Source of the DNA: Psococerastis gibbosa
Taxonomy: Eukaryota > Arthropoda > Insecta > Psocodea > Psocidae
Assembly (NCBI GenBank): GCA_963971405.1
Contig: OZ020485.1
Span: forward strand, 11,842,001-11,906,000
Reading direction: 5' to 3'
DNA length: 64,000 bases
The notes below the pieces were generated by a model. The model made no database searches. It was not told the origin of the DNA and worked only from the letters and a program-made list of their open reading frames with translations. Shown one piece after another: positions 21,405 through 31,500 of this stretch. Position numbers and translations under genes: made by a program. Position 1 is the first letter of the stretch. Every line of letters begins with the position of its first letter.

Positions 21405-23267
21405 GAAAGCGAGCTCACGGAGAATGTCTGGTACGTGGAAGCAGGGAGAGGGAGTAGGTTGCCTTTGACGCCAGAGGAGGACGCCGACGCAGCCAAGCAA
21501 GCCAAGGCCTCCCACACCGGCTCCTACGCCTTCCGCATGGAAATGCGTCGCTCCGTGTACCAGCGCACCTTCCTCGAAGGCTCCACTTTGTATCGGGGGA
21601 ATGAACGGCGCCAGTCAACACTGCCGCCTCACGTACGAGTGCCTATTAGTGTCCACAATGCTTATGAACCTCCTAGGAGAGAATCCGGGACGATGCCTCT
21701 ACGATTCAGCTTCTCTGAAGCTCTGTACAGTCCGGAAAAGCCATCTCCAAGGCTTTGTCGTTCGGTAGACGAAAAGTTTAGTGATTTTCCACTTCGCATA
21801 AAAACTGATTTGTCATCCGAATCGTTTCGACGCAGTCAAAATTCCGATTCAACTGGTAGTTTTGTCTCTCCAGACACACATCGGAGCTCATCAAACCAAA
21901 ATGAGGAAATTGAATTAGATGTGTTTTCCAGGCAGTCCTCGGAGGCAAGTGAAGATGTTCGGGCAAGTAGGAAAACCCAGCGATCCCGGTTTTTGTCACT
22001 TCAAGATAATGCTAAGAAGGAATCGGTAGAAAGCGAAGAGATGTGCACTCCAGAAAGACAAGGAAGTGAAACAACCGAAGATGAAGCAGGAATACTAAGT
22101 GAAAACGACGCCAGTATAGTGACACTAAATCAAGCAGGATATGAGGGTGGCGAAGGATATGCATTTGCAATGAAACAATTTGAAAAATTTGACCAGTTGT
22201 ACCGCAGCCAAAAAAGTTCTGATGAATTCAGCACAGATAGTCACAGTAATCGCGGAGAAACAGATTACTTTAAACTACCTTGGAAGAAAGGGTATTGCGA
22301 TGAAGATGATTATGAACATATTGCATCCAATAGAGAAGACTGTACAATTTCTTTCAAATTCAAAATGCTCTCGGAATCAGATGATAAAGAGCCCAGTTCA
22401 TTAAGCGAATTGTATGAAGACTTCTCTGATGAAAAAACTAGAAGAGATGACACAGGTACAGATTGTGAGAAATTCCGAGATGGTATCGACAAAATTGACG
22501 AAGGGGTTGAAGTAAGTGATCTATTTGAATCACAACTGAATCTTCAACGACGCGATGCGTTCCGAAAAGAAAGATCCCTAGACTCAGACGAAACTAGTGG
22601 TTTCGTGTCGAAACATTCCTCTGAGACTACAGATTTAAGTTCGCGTTTGTCAACACAGTTCACCACTAAACACCTCTCCGAACCACTTGGTTTCGGCTCA
22701 TCTGCCACCACAAGCGACATGCCTCAGCATTTGTCTGAACCATATGATTTCGGGTCTCGCATGTATCTTAGTGTAGACGCGGAGCCAGCAAGTTCCGGCC
22801 TTGGGATATCTAAGAAACGTGAGCATTTCCGTAGATCTAAAAGGCTAAAGCATTTCAATCTTCGTCGAATCGATGACACTGACAACGATAGCTCTTGTGA
22901 CTCGGAAAGACAACAGATGGCAAATGATGAGTTACAAGAGCCACCAAGCACAAGGTTAAAAGAAGAGGTAGGACTACCCAAGCACTTGAGTAGGGACAGC
23001 TCTGTTGATCGGTATGGAGTGTACAGGACAGAGAAGACGATAACATCCTTTGATTCAGATCGAACGGGCCAAGCTAAGCTTCAAGATTTTGAATCATTCT
23101 GTGAGGCGGTGACTTTTCCTAGGCGGATCGCTGCCGTCAAAGAGAAAGCAGCTTCTGCCGAGGATACAGAACCTTCTGACAATGAACAACTAGAGGAGGG
23201 CCGAAGCCGAGTTAAGGGCCGTAACAAGAAAGATCTCCCACAACGGCTGAAATGTTTGCTGTTATAG
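21405..23267 (+). CDS. 620-codon in-frame C-terminal extension of the phosphatase, beyond an in-frame TGA
   Basis: The frame of the D2 exon continues without a stop from 21405 to the TAG at 23265-23267. The deduced chain is rich in Ser, Glu, Asp and Arg, looks disordered, and has no domain I recognise. It carries repeated motifs such as KHLSEPLGFGSS and QHLSEPYDFGSR, and ends RLKCLLL, a CaaX-type terminus. An open run of this length in AT-rich DNA is very unlikely by chance, so it is almost certainly coding. How it is reached is unresolved. The options are: read-through of TGA (context AAG-TGA-GAA); removal of a 57-nt intron 21401-21457, with a good donor (GAA|GTGAGA) but a purine-rich acceptor side; a C-to-T error or allele; or separate initiation at ATG 21537 (576 residues). 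Compared with other phosphatases, which end soon after D2, the tail is exceptionally long. Confidence 0.75.
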   Translation, partial: ESELTENVWYVEAGRGSRLPLTPEEDADAAKQAKASHTGSYAFRMEMRRSVYQRTFLEGSTLYRGNERRQSTLPPHVRVPISVHNAYEPPRRESGTMPLRFSFSEALYSPEKPSPRLCRSVDEKFSDFPLRIKTDLSSESFRRSQNSDSTGSFVSPDTHRSSSNQNEEIELDVFSRQSSEASEDVRASRKTQRSRFLSLQDNAKKESVESEEMCTPERQGSETTEDEAGILSENDASIVTLNQAGYEGGEGYAFAMKQFEKFDQLYRSQKSSDEFSTDSHSNRGETDYFKLPWKKGYCDEDDYEHIASNREDCTISFKFKMLSESDDKEPSSLSELYEDFSDEKTRRDDTGTDCEKFRDGIDKIDEGVEVSDLFESQLNLQRRDAFRKERSLDSDETSGFVSKHSSETTDLSSRLSTQFTTKHLSEPLGFGSSATTSDMPQHLSEPYDFGSRMYLSVDAEPASSGLGISKKREHFRRSKRLKHFNLRRIDDTDNDSSCDSERQQMANDELQEPPSTRLKEEVGLPKHLSRDSSVDRYGVYRTEKTITSFDSDRTGQAKLQDFESFCEAVTFPRRIAAVKEKAASAEDTEPSDNEQLEEGRSRVKGRNKKDLPQRLKCLLL

Positions 23268-24114
23268 CATAAGCCAAATCTCGGGTCGGCTCCTTCCTCG
23301 TCGCGCCCGAAGACGCCAACATGGTAGTATTACCACTCCCAAGCACGTGAGAGTAACAAATTAATTTGCCTTCTACAATCAGCTCAAAATATGAGTAGTA
23401 CAATCCATCTTCTCACTTCACCACGAATAAGGTTAACTATGGGAACACCTATGCTTTATCTAGCCCACCAACATTCCATCTTTTAGCCAATTCAACTTAC
23501 AATCGACGTAATGACTATTACTTGAACCTCTGATAGACCTAAGACTAAATCTAAATAACTATGAAAACGTTCTTTAATAATTTGTAAAAAAGTATCCTAA
23601 ACATTTGCTACAATGCCGACCAGTCTTACATCCCTCCACTTCTGGATATATAACAATTTTAAACTTTATAAGATCCTATTTAAAAAAATGTATTGTGGAT
23701 ATTTTATTTTTAAGTGTCGTGTTTACGCTTAGAAGCTCGTTAAACATTTTATATATCGATATAATAAAAGGTGACCTTGTTTCGAGAAAGACTCTTGATA
23801 TTTCTGTCCACTGCTTATATTATTTCAAACGAAACTTGGGCTTGAATTGACTGTAGGTGCTCAGGAAATTGATGCGCTATGAAAATGGCCAACAATCACG
23901 GACATGATTATCAATTCAAGATCAGATTTTGGTACTCTAACACTTGCTTGGTGTTAAAAATTTATGAAACTACTAGTAATAATTTAAAGCTTTATGGCAG
24001 GACCCAAAAGCGTGAATTATTTATTTTTAAAAACTTTCTTCGAACCATTTTGGCACCTTTACCATTTCTCTTTTACTGAGGATCATGAAATTGGTCTTAA
24101 ACGTTCTACCATTT

Positions 24115-24159
24115 AATAAATAAGAATCAAAAAGAGATTTGGATATTAGTGGAAATAAA
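24115..24159 (+). promoter_or_regulatory. Candidate polyadenylation signals of the phosphatase gene
   Basis: Two AATAAA hexamers (24115-24120 and 24154-24159), the second followed by a T/G-rich stretch, lie about 0.85 kb after the TAG at 23267. They would give a plausible 3' UTR from 23268. No coding signal is seen between. Confidence 0.45.
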
Positions 24160-24656
24160 GTTTATATTGTATGTTTATAAGGCAATGTTCGCCGTTTCTA
24201 GTAGACTAGGGAGTTACCGAAGAATTTAAATGTTGACAGTGCCTTGATTGAGTATTAAACATTTGTTGAACTTGTTTTCCTTCGAGTTGTCAAACATTTC
24301 AGAATCGAGATGCTGTTCTTATCTGACCTGAGTTCTTATCAATTTTTAGTGACCTATTTCAAACATGATCTTTCGACAACAGAGAGGGTTTTTTTTCGCT
24401 CAGTCACTGATTTGATTACTGTTAAACATAATGTTCTAGACTATCCTGTATGTTATTAGAGGGGAATTAAAATGATTTTGGTTAAATTGAGCCTATGGGA
24501 CCATGTAAGGTATAATAAAGCACATTCTTTGTTAAATTTTAAGGTACTGTAATATTTTACTGTTTAAAAATACAGCATATTAACGGGGCGTAACTGTAAA
24601 ATATTGTGCATTAGTGCAACTTTAGTTAACTGGATCTGACGTCACTTGCTAATTAC

Positions 24657-24971
24657 TCATCGATAAGACATGGAAGGCTTTTGTTGGAAGTTGGCTTTTT
24701 CTATTAATTCGTCGCGCGACCAATATGTAGAACCCCACTTCCACAGTGAGGGACACCCAAAGCCTAGTCTTCTTATCACTTTATACGCTAATGACGTTGG
24801 ATCAAGGAAACGTTCTACTATAGTGCTTAGCATATAGGCTAATATTTTGCATTTCCATGTGAACTCGGCAAAAGCCAGGTTAGCGGTTTGTATCTGATCT
24901 ACAATTCTTTTACATGTGTCGTAGAATTGTGTATATTGTTTATGCAGTGCAATTTGGTAAGTTCGGCTCAC
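24657..24971 (-). CDS. Unrecognised 104-codon open frame between genes
   Basis: An open frame of 104 codons, starting at GTG (no ATG at the 5' end) and ending TGA, with mixed composition including several Trp and Cys (for example RRLGFGCPSLWKWGS). No family is recognised. No LINE or SINE signature surrounds it and no polyadenylation signal is close. It could be a terminal exon of an unseen minus-strand gene, a decayed transposon piece, or chance. Low confidence. Confidence 0.2.
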   Translation of the reverse strand: MSRTYQIALHKQYTQFYDTCKRIVDQIQTANLAFAEFTWKCKILAYMLSTIVERFLDPTSLAYKVIRRLGFGCPSLWKWGSTYWSRDELIEKANFQQKPSMSYR

Positions 24972-25009
24972 AAGGTAGAATTAATTATGAATGTTATTAT
25001 TGGTTTATA

Positions 25010-25615
25010 GGTAATGAAGACTTATACTTTTTCGATATGCCAAAAAGCAATTACTACGCAGACTGCGAAAATGAGGTGAATAATTTGAACTAGTTGTCAA
25101 TTGCAAGATGCAGTTATAAACTAGAGCTTTGAAAGTAATGTTAAGAAGGCTCAGACTTAGATATGACAGAGCCAAGCCGAATTAGAAGAAGAAACTAGGG
25201 CCATTTCTGTACTATCATTTCTATACTATCATCAAACGAGTGCGCATGCACAATACATTTTTACAATTTACAATACACTTTCTATTGTATATCATCGGTC
25301 GATGATTAGAAGCGAAATGTGTTTATTGGCAATGAAGACTTGTACTTATGATATGCCAAAAAGCAATTATTACGCAGACTGCGAAAATGAGGTGAATAAT
25401 TTGAATTAAGTGTCAATTGCAAGATGCGGTTATAAACTAGAGCTTTGAAAATAATGTGTTAAGAAGGCTCAGATTTAGATATGAGAGAACCAAGCCGAAT
25501 AAATAAACTAGGGTCATTTCTGTACTATCATCAAAGTAGTGCGCATTCGCAATACAAAACCCGCTTTCTATACCATCAGTGGATGATTAGAAGCTAAATG
25601 TGTTTTATAGATAGG
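25010..25615 (+). repeat. Direct tandem duplication, ~310 bp unit
   Basis: Two adjacent units share ATATGCCAAAAAGCAATTA, TACGCAGACTGCGAAAATGA, TTATAAACTAGAGCTTTGAA and CGATGATTAGAAGC in order, with small differences. Noncoding, intergenic. Confidence 0.85.
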
Positions 25616-25684
25616 CAACGGGCAATAGGACAACTTAATCCTGTGAGAAACAATCAAGCTTCTCTGATTTTAAACATTGTCTTC

Positions 25685-26212
25685 AGGCGGAAATTCCACC
25701 GACCTCGTTTTTCATAATGCACGGGACATTGACGTGGTAGCAGACCTCATTAATAAGTCTCTGCCATATTTTAAGGAGACTATTATGTAGATGTAGTAGT
25801 AGTAGTGTTCGTCGGGTTAATAACGACTTAGGCCTCATATTTGGGCCCATAGAGCGACCCCGACTTGACTGTCCTATGCCAGCCCATAGGACAGTGGACC
25901 TCCTGATTATAGTGGATTCCGAACCACTTGGGAAACACAGTGAAGTCACACGATTAGTTCGGAGGTGACCAGGACAAGTCCTACCATGTTTCCCTACCGG
26001 CAGTGTGCACACGACCAAGTTATCTGCAGCTTTGAACCTGTTCTGGTCCGCTGGATTCAACTTGGTATGGCGGCCGGCCATCGGAATTATGTAGATACTT
26101 AACTTATCTATTGTAAATTAAGTTATAATATGGTAGAGACTAATTAATGATGTCTGCTACCACGTCAATGTCACGTGCATTATGAAAAACGAGGTCGGTG
26201 GAATTGCCGCCT
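25685..26212. mobile_element. Palindromic element T, copy 1, split by a SINE
   Basis: Inverted ends AGGCGGAAATTCCACCGACC / GGTCGGTGGAATTGCCGCCT. Arms continue through TCATTAATAAGTCTCTGCCA and its inverse. The interior is interrupted by the SINE at 25793-26085. Same family as 48442-48667. Confidence 0.88.
25793..26085 (-). mobile_element. SINE family 1 with (TAC)n tail, inserted in element T
   Basis: On the minus strand it starts with GATGGCCGGCCGCCATACCA, has a box B-like AGGTTCAAAGC about 45 nt on, and ends in repeated TAC. An 11 bp target duplication ATTATGTAGAT flanks it (25782-25792, 26086-26096). A second copy is at 60506-60746; a remnant (TCCGAACCACTTG) lies near 27600-27640. The open frame through it is incidental. 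Confidence 0.87.
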
Positions 26213-27689
26213 CATGCAATGTCATTGGCGAACAGCATGATGGAAGAGCCTGAGGAATATTTTTTACTCATACCCTTGGCTTTATCAATTGGCCAACCTT
26301 TTGGATTCCACTTCCATACAATATATAACTTTTACTGACTTTAACCTGTACATTTAAGTATTTTGTGCAATATGTGCGTGTTTTAATATAATAAACGTGA
26401 AGTAATGTTTACATTTTAAAAATTATCTTACATCAATCGGGATTCGGAAAAGTCCTTTTTTTAAATCCTAACCCGATAACACATGCTTACTATGTTCAAG
26501 TTAGTTTTTTGTTTTTGTTTTTATAAAACAATGGCTTCCCGTCTAATCATGTATTTTATACATTTTTTTTTAGCTGTTGACACACCCAACCAAAAAAGCC
26601 CATTATCATCCGGGCACTTTACTTACCCAAGACACACACAGTTTTTGCAACATTTATGTTTTTTAATGCTAAAATTTTATAGACAAATAAAATATGCATT
26701 CAACTATTTATTCCCTGCAATTGCAGCTAAACGACACGATATTCATTTGTTTATCATGTACGCGTGAGCAGAAAACGATTTTGCTCCATTAATTAGTTAC
26801 TCTCACACTTAGTATATTTTCTACCCGAATTTTTGTTTGTCCCGATGCACGTTCTTTTTAACATTTTCTCTTCCCCGCCCAGCTTTCCATTATAAATCTC
26901 GTTGGGCCCAGCGAAAATGATTCAAAATATATGAAATTACTGAAAACCATTTTGCGGATGATATTTCCCATCTATGCCTCTCCCCTCCACCACCGCCCGT
27001 GGGGGCAGGTACAGTAGTCAACTTGCTTAAATATTTTACATAACATGGTAATGATTGAACATCATACAGAAAGCAATAATTATATGATGATTTTACAAAT
27101 TATAAGAAACACTAACTTTTGTGCTAAAGAAACGTTTTTTTGTCCGTTGAATGTATTTTATTATCCTAACTACAAAAGTGTTAATGAAATAAATATTGGA
27201 ACCTAAACTGCGTTTTGTGGTATTTGTGCTGGGACACCCAGACGTTATGTCGTTGTTTGAAATGAAATTTTGATGTTAGCGTTACCTACATTGTTATTAC
27301 TGTAAAAGTTGTCAATCCTATATAACTATTGATTGATTGATTTTAACCTAACTTATGAAGGGTCAGCTGGTCTACTCACATTCAATATTGCCAAGCATTC
27401 ACTCCTATGAATACATTATATTTTCGAAACAATTGTCTGCTTCCTACAGACCTGTATTGTAACTCATTTGAAGCCCTCATTCGATTTAATAGCCAATCTG
27501 AAGGGAAATGTACACCCCGTAGGAAATTGACAGCCCGAAATTTAATACTTTTTACACTTACATAGCCATCGCGTTTCAACTATGATATGAATGTGTGGTC
27601 CTCTTGACTACAGTAGGTTCCGAACCACTTGTTTTCAGCCTCTCACATGAAAATTTATTTCTCATTAGACAAAGGTATTTACAAAGGTA

Positions 27690-27765
27690 AATAGGTGGCG
27701 GAATGGAACCAGTGACTTCCATTATGAAAGTCCTGATCTTTTACACTACGGCTTTTACCAGGGTT
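27690..27765 (-). repeat. Possible tRNA-like SINE head, degenerate
   Basis: On the minus strand, GTAAAAGATCAGGACTTTC and CACTGGTTCCATTCCGCC have approximate A/B-box order and spacing. No tail or target duplication found. Remaining sequence from 26213 to 28554 is AT-rich and otherwise featureless apart from a half-copy of foldback D at 27495-27560. Confidence 0.35.
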
Positions 27766-28554
27766 ACATGAAAAATCGATCGTATCAAACAATTAGATCA
27801 ATCCCCTAGAAGAATATTGATCTTCTTCATCTTGAAATTTAGTGTGTGGCCATCATACGCTGACAGTGCTAGATATTTTTTGCACAAAATAGGATAATGT
27901 ACAGTAGAAGGAGTTCTACAACTATGGCCAGTCATGTCACTGTTAATCAAAATGTAAAAGAAAGTTTTTTCTACTAAGGGACGTGACTTAATACGATTGA
28001 TTTTTCCCATGGTTTCTTTTAAACTAACAATGAAGAAATGGTTCACGTCACTCAAAAACTAAACTGGATATTGCAGAAAAATATTTATCATTATCGACGT
28101 ATGCAATAAGACAAAGAATACATCAAACAGCAAGACAGTTTATTGTAGTACGGAAAGTTGTCAAAATCATTGAAACTGGTTCTGAATTTTATGATTATGA
28201 CGTAAAACTACAAATTAAGAATTTAAGCAAAACACGGGAATATCGCTGAAATGAACCATAAGAGCAAATAGCCGACCCAAGTTTCTTTTAAATTATAGCT
28301 CGCTACCGCACGTAGACAGTGCGTTGCACCCTGTGGTGGCAACTAGAGTTCTAGTCACACCTTTTAGCTCCACCACCCAGCTGGACTATTTTCCAGACTA
28401 CTGGGAATCCACCTAATACCTTATACCTTACACAGACTCTTATCAAATACCGTTCCAAAATCACTAAAATTAATTACTAAAGCGTCATCTTTATGAGAGG
28501 TTGTAAAGAAAAATTACCTGCACATAGCTGGAACGTAAGAATGTAAAATAAAGC

Positions 28555-31500
28555 CTAACTTATTTCGAGAGATTTCGTTTCAACATCGCGATCGTAGACG
28601 TCCATCATTTTCTCCATAATCTCCCAAATTCGGTCCCTGGGCAAGTCAGGTACGAATATGTCGTGCCAAAGATTGCCATCGGAGTCATCAGTCAAAGGAA
28701 TGGTAATCCCATACACCTGAAAAGAGTTATACAAAGGTTCAAGAAATATTCTGTGCCTCGTTCTTACACCGATTCGCCAAAATTAACCAAATTGATTTGT
28801 GTCAAAAATAGTAGGAGAATGCATCTGGAGGAAAGAATTCGAAAGCTGGCCAATCGGTGGTGGCCACATATCATGTATCAGAATGTAGAGTATTCTTCAA
28901 AGGGATGCGATATTTTTGATAGCTCTACAATGGATATAGTGAAAATCGACTTTGTGCAAAAAAACTAATCAGTCAGTTAAAGATAGTACTAAAACTTAAC
29001 TATTATTTTTTCAGAAATTTAATTAGGAGGATACCGCACTATGTAGAAAATTGGCACCCCAAAATTAAATAATTATCATTTTTTATTTCATTAACTCAGC
29101 AAGTTATTAAAAATTTGGCCCATTTAAGTTGTAGAAGACTAAATCGTGCATAATATAATCGGGTATTTTTACTTTTCGGTCTTCTAATGTTTACAAAAAT
29201 TCCATTTTACGCGAAATTTTAGTCCGCAATGGTTTTATGAAAGAACTAAGATACCGAAAATTTAATATTTTCATTATATGATGCATGAAGTAGTCTTCTA
29301 CAACTTACATGAGCCATATCTTTAGTAGCTTGCTTTGTCAAATAAATAAAAATTAAAGTCAGTAAAAACAACAAATTTTGAAGTGCTAATTTTCTATGTA
29401 GCATGTCCTCTTAACTCTTTTTCCAAGCAAACCAATTGTATTTTAGAGTCCTCAATTGGCAGTATCAAGCCTAATTCCGTTTCTGTTATATTTTTAACGA
29501 AGGTATTCCGCACAATGTTTACGAATTACACACCTGTAGCGCTAGGTTGATGGCTGCAACTGCAATATGCTGTGGTTTGTAATTAATAATGGACGGATCC
29601 ATGTGGAAATCTTGAAGAAAAGCTGTAGAAGATTTTCCAAGAGGGGCCTGACGCCATTCTTCAGTTGTCATCCAACCTGGAATGAAGATTGACCAATTAG
29701 AGTTTGAGTTAAATAGTTTTTGTGCAGTGGTCAGCAAGACAGATTTGGCGCAGTGATCAGCATACTACCCCGGCAAGGTGGAGACTCGGGATTCAATTCC
29801 GTTTCTGTTCATTTCTTATGTCATCCTTTCTCTAATAACCAGTTAAATACAGATAAGCATATATGATTGCCTATTTTCAAATGGGTCGATCTCCATTTTG
29901 TTTCCTAATATGAGTTTTGATTAGAATGGATTCTTTGTCTAAAGGTCTATCATAACACTTTGGCGTAAAAAATGTTTTTCCTATGTAGAATGCTAAAGTT
30001 AGAGTTATTGTTAAGAAAATCTATCACCATCCTTTCCTTAATCGAAACGTGCTAGCTATACCTCAGCCAATCAGCGTCCGCCATTATGATCACGTGCCAA
30101 CAATAACAAACATGGCTCCAACATATTAATTAAGAGTTAATGGGGATAAGGAATTGAGAATCGATTTTTTAGCTCTCCTGCAGCCTGATCGAGGCGATTA
30201 TAATACCGGTATTTATTTAATCCCCTGGTAGTAAAAATGTAAACAAGATAATTTTGTAATAAAAAGTGCTATTCAAAATTTGTTTGTTTACAGTTATAAT
30301 CCTGGGGTATTTATTTAACCCCGGGATTATAATCGCCTCGATCAGGCTGCTGAAAAGTAAAATCAAACGGAGATAGACCCCTTTGGAAATAGGCTCATAA
30401 CTCATATGGCTTTTAAGAGTGTACAGCCCGTAGGAAAGTGGCAGTCCGAAATTTAATGCTTTTTATTTTTTATTTAATTAACTAAGCATGTTATTAAAGA
30501 TTTGGCTCATCAAGGTTGTAGAAGACTACTTCATGCATCAATTTATAAGATATTTTTAATTTTCGAAATTGTAGTTTTTTCATAAACATGCAAATATTTT
30601 ATGAACAATAACTTTTCAAATATTTGCATGTTTATAAAAAAACTACAATTTCGAAAACTAAAAATACCTAATTATATGATGCGTGAAGAAGTCTTCTACA
30701 ACTGTGATGAGTCAAATCTTTAATAACATGCTTAGTTAATTAAATAAAAAATAAAAAGTATTAAATTTCGGGCTGCCACTTTCCTACGGGCGGTACACTC
30801 TTAAGAAACTGAACCAGACGGTTGAAGTTCGAAATTATACGTGAAAAAGGTAAACATTTATCAATCTAAGGATGTTTTATATAAACTGGATGAGTAACTT
30901 GGTACTATTACTATATGTATAAGCTAACCATAGGCGACATTTTTTTCAAATTCAGGCAACCATTTGCACTGATATCGTCATTGCATGTTTACATAGCCTT
31001 TCCCGTTCTAAAGCTCGTTTTTAAAAGTAATTTGGATTTGGAAATTGCCGTGGGAATCCTGCCGATTGGTAGGCTGTTGCGAGTTCATATGTTTATACTA
31101 TATTTCCATGACCCTATCGGGTATATACATACAAGTATAGAGCAGTGGTCAAGAAAGAACATCCTCTATCAGTGCTCTGGTCAAACCTTCCATTGTTTGC
31201 AGCTTCACAGAATCTTTCGCTTTATGCTTCAGTTTGGTGAAACTTACCCTGCAGAGTACGAAGGTAGTGGAACATATATTTGTGAGGGTGTTCCACAGAA
31301 GCTTCAAATTTTAGCATGCGCATTATAAGTAGTTCTGTCTGAACAATGGCATCCCGCCGGTTCCAGTACTCATCGTTGAGTTCAAGAGGAGGTGAACCGC
31401 GGTTCAAAGTGTTGTTGGATACGTTGATTACGTCCCGGATCTTCAGCGGTTCGTCCTTTATTTTCCCCGCAAGGTAGAGACATGTTGTAGCAATCAGCTG

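Noticed and set aside
21401-21474. Intron ending at CCAG 21474 to bypass the TGA
   Set aside because: The best-looking acceptor gives a 74-nt intron that shifts out of the extension frame, so it cannot join D2 to the 620-codon tract.
25683-26081. 132-codon frame with [20 protein letters not shown], repeated at 60495-60749
   Set aside because: Both are the same SINE read in frame; target duplications and a (TAC)n tail show a noncoding retroelement rather than a protein.
28663-28968. Plus-strand 101-codon frame
   Set aside because: Overlaps CCNQ exon 5 on the opposite strand and has no motif.
29745-29840. tRNA gene
   Set aside because: A- and B-box-like sequences are present but acceptor-stem pairing and a clear anticodon arm are not; better explained as a SINE head.
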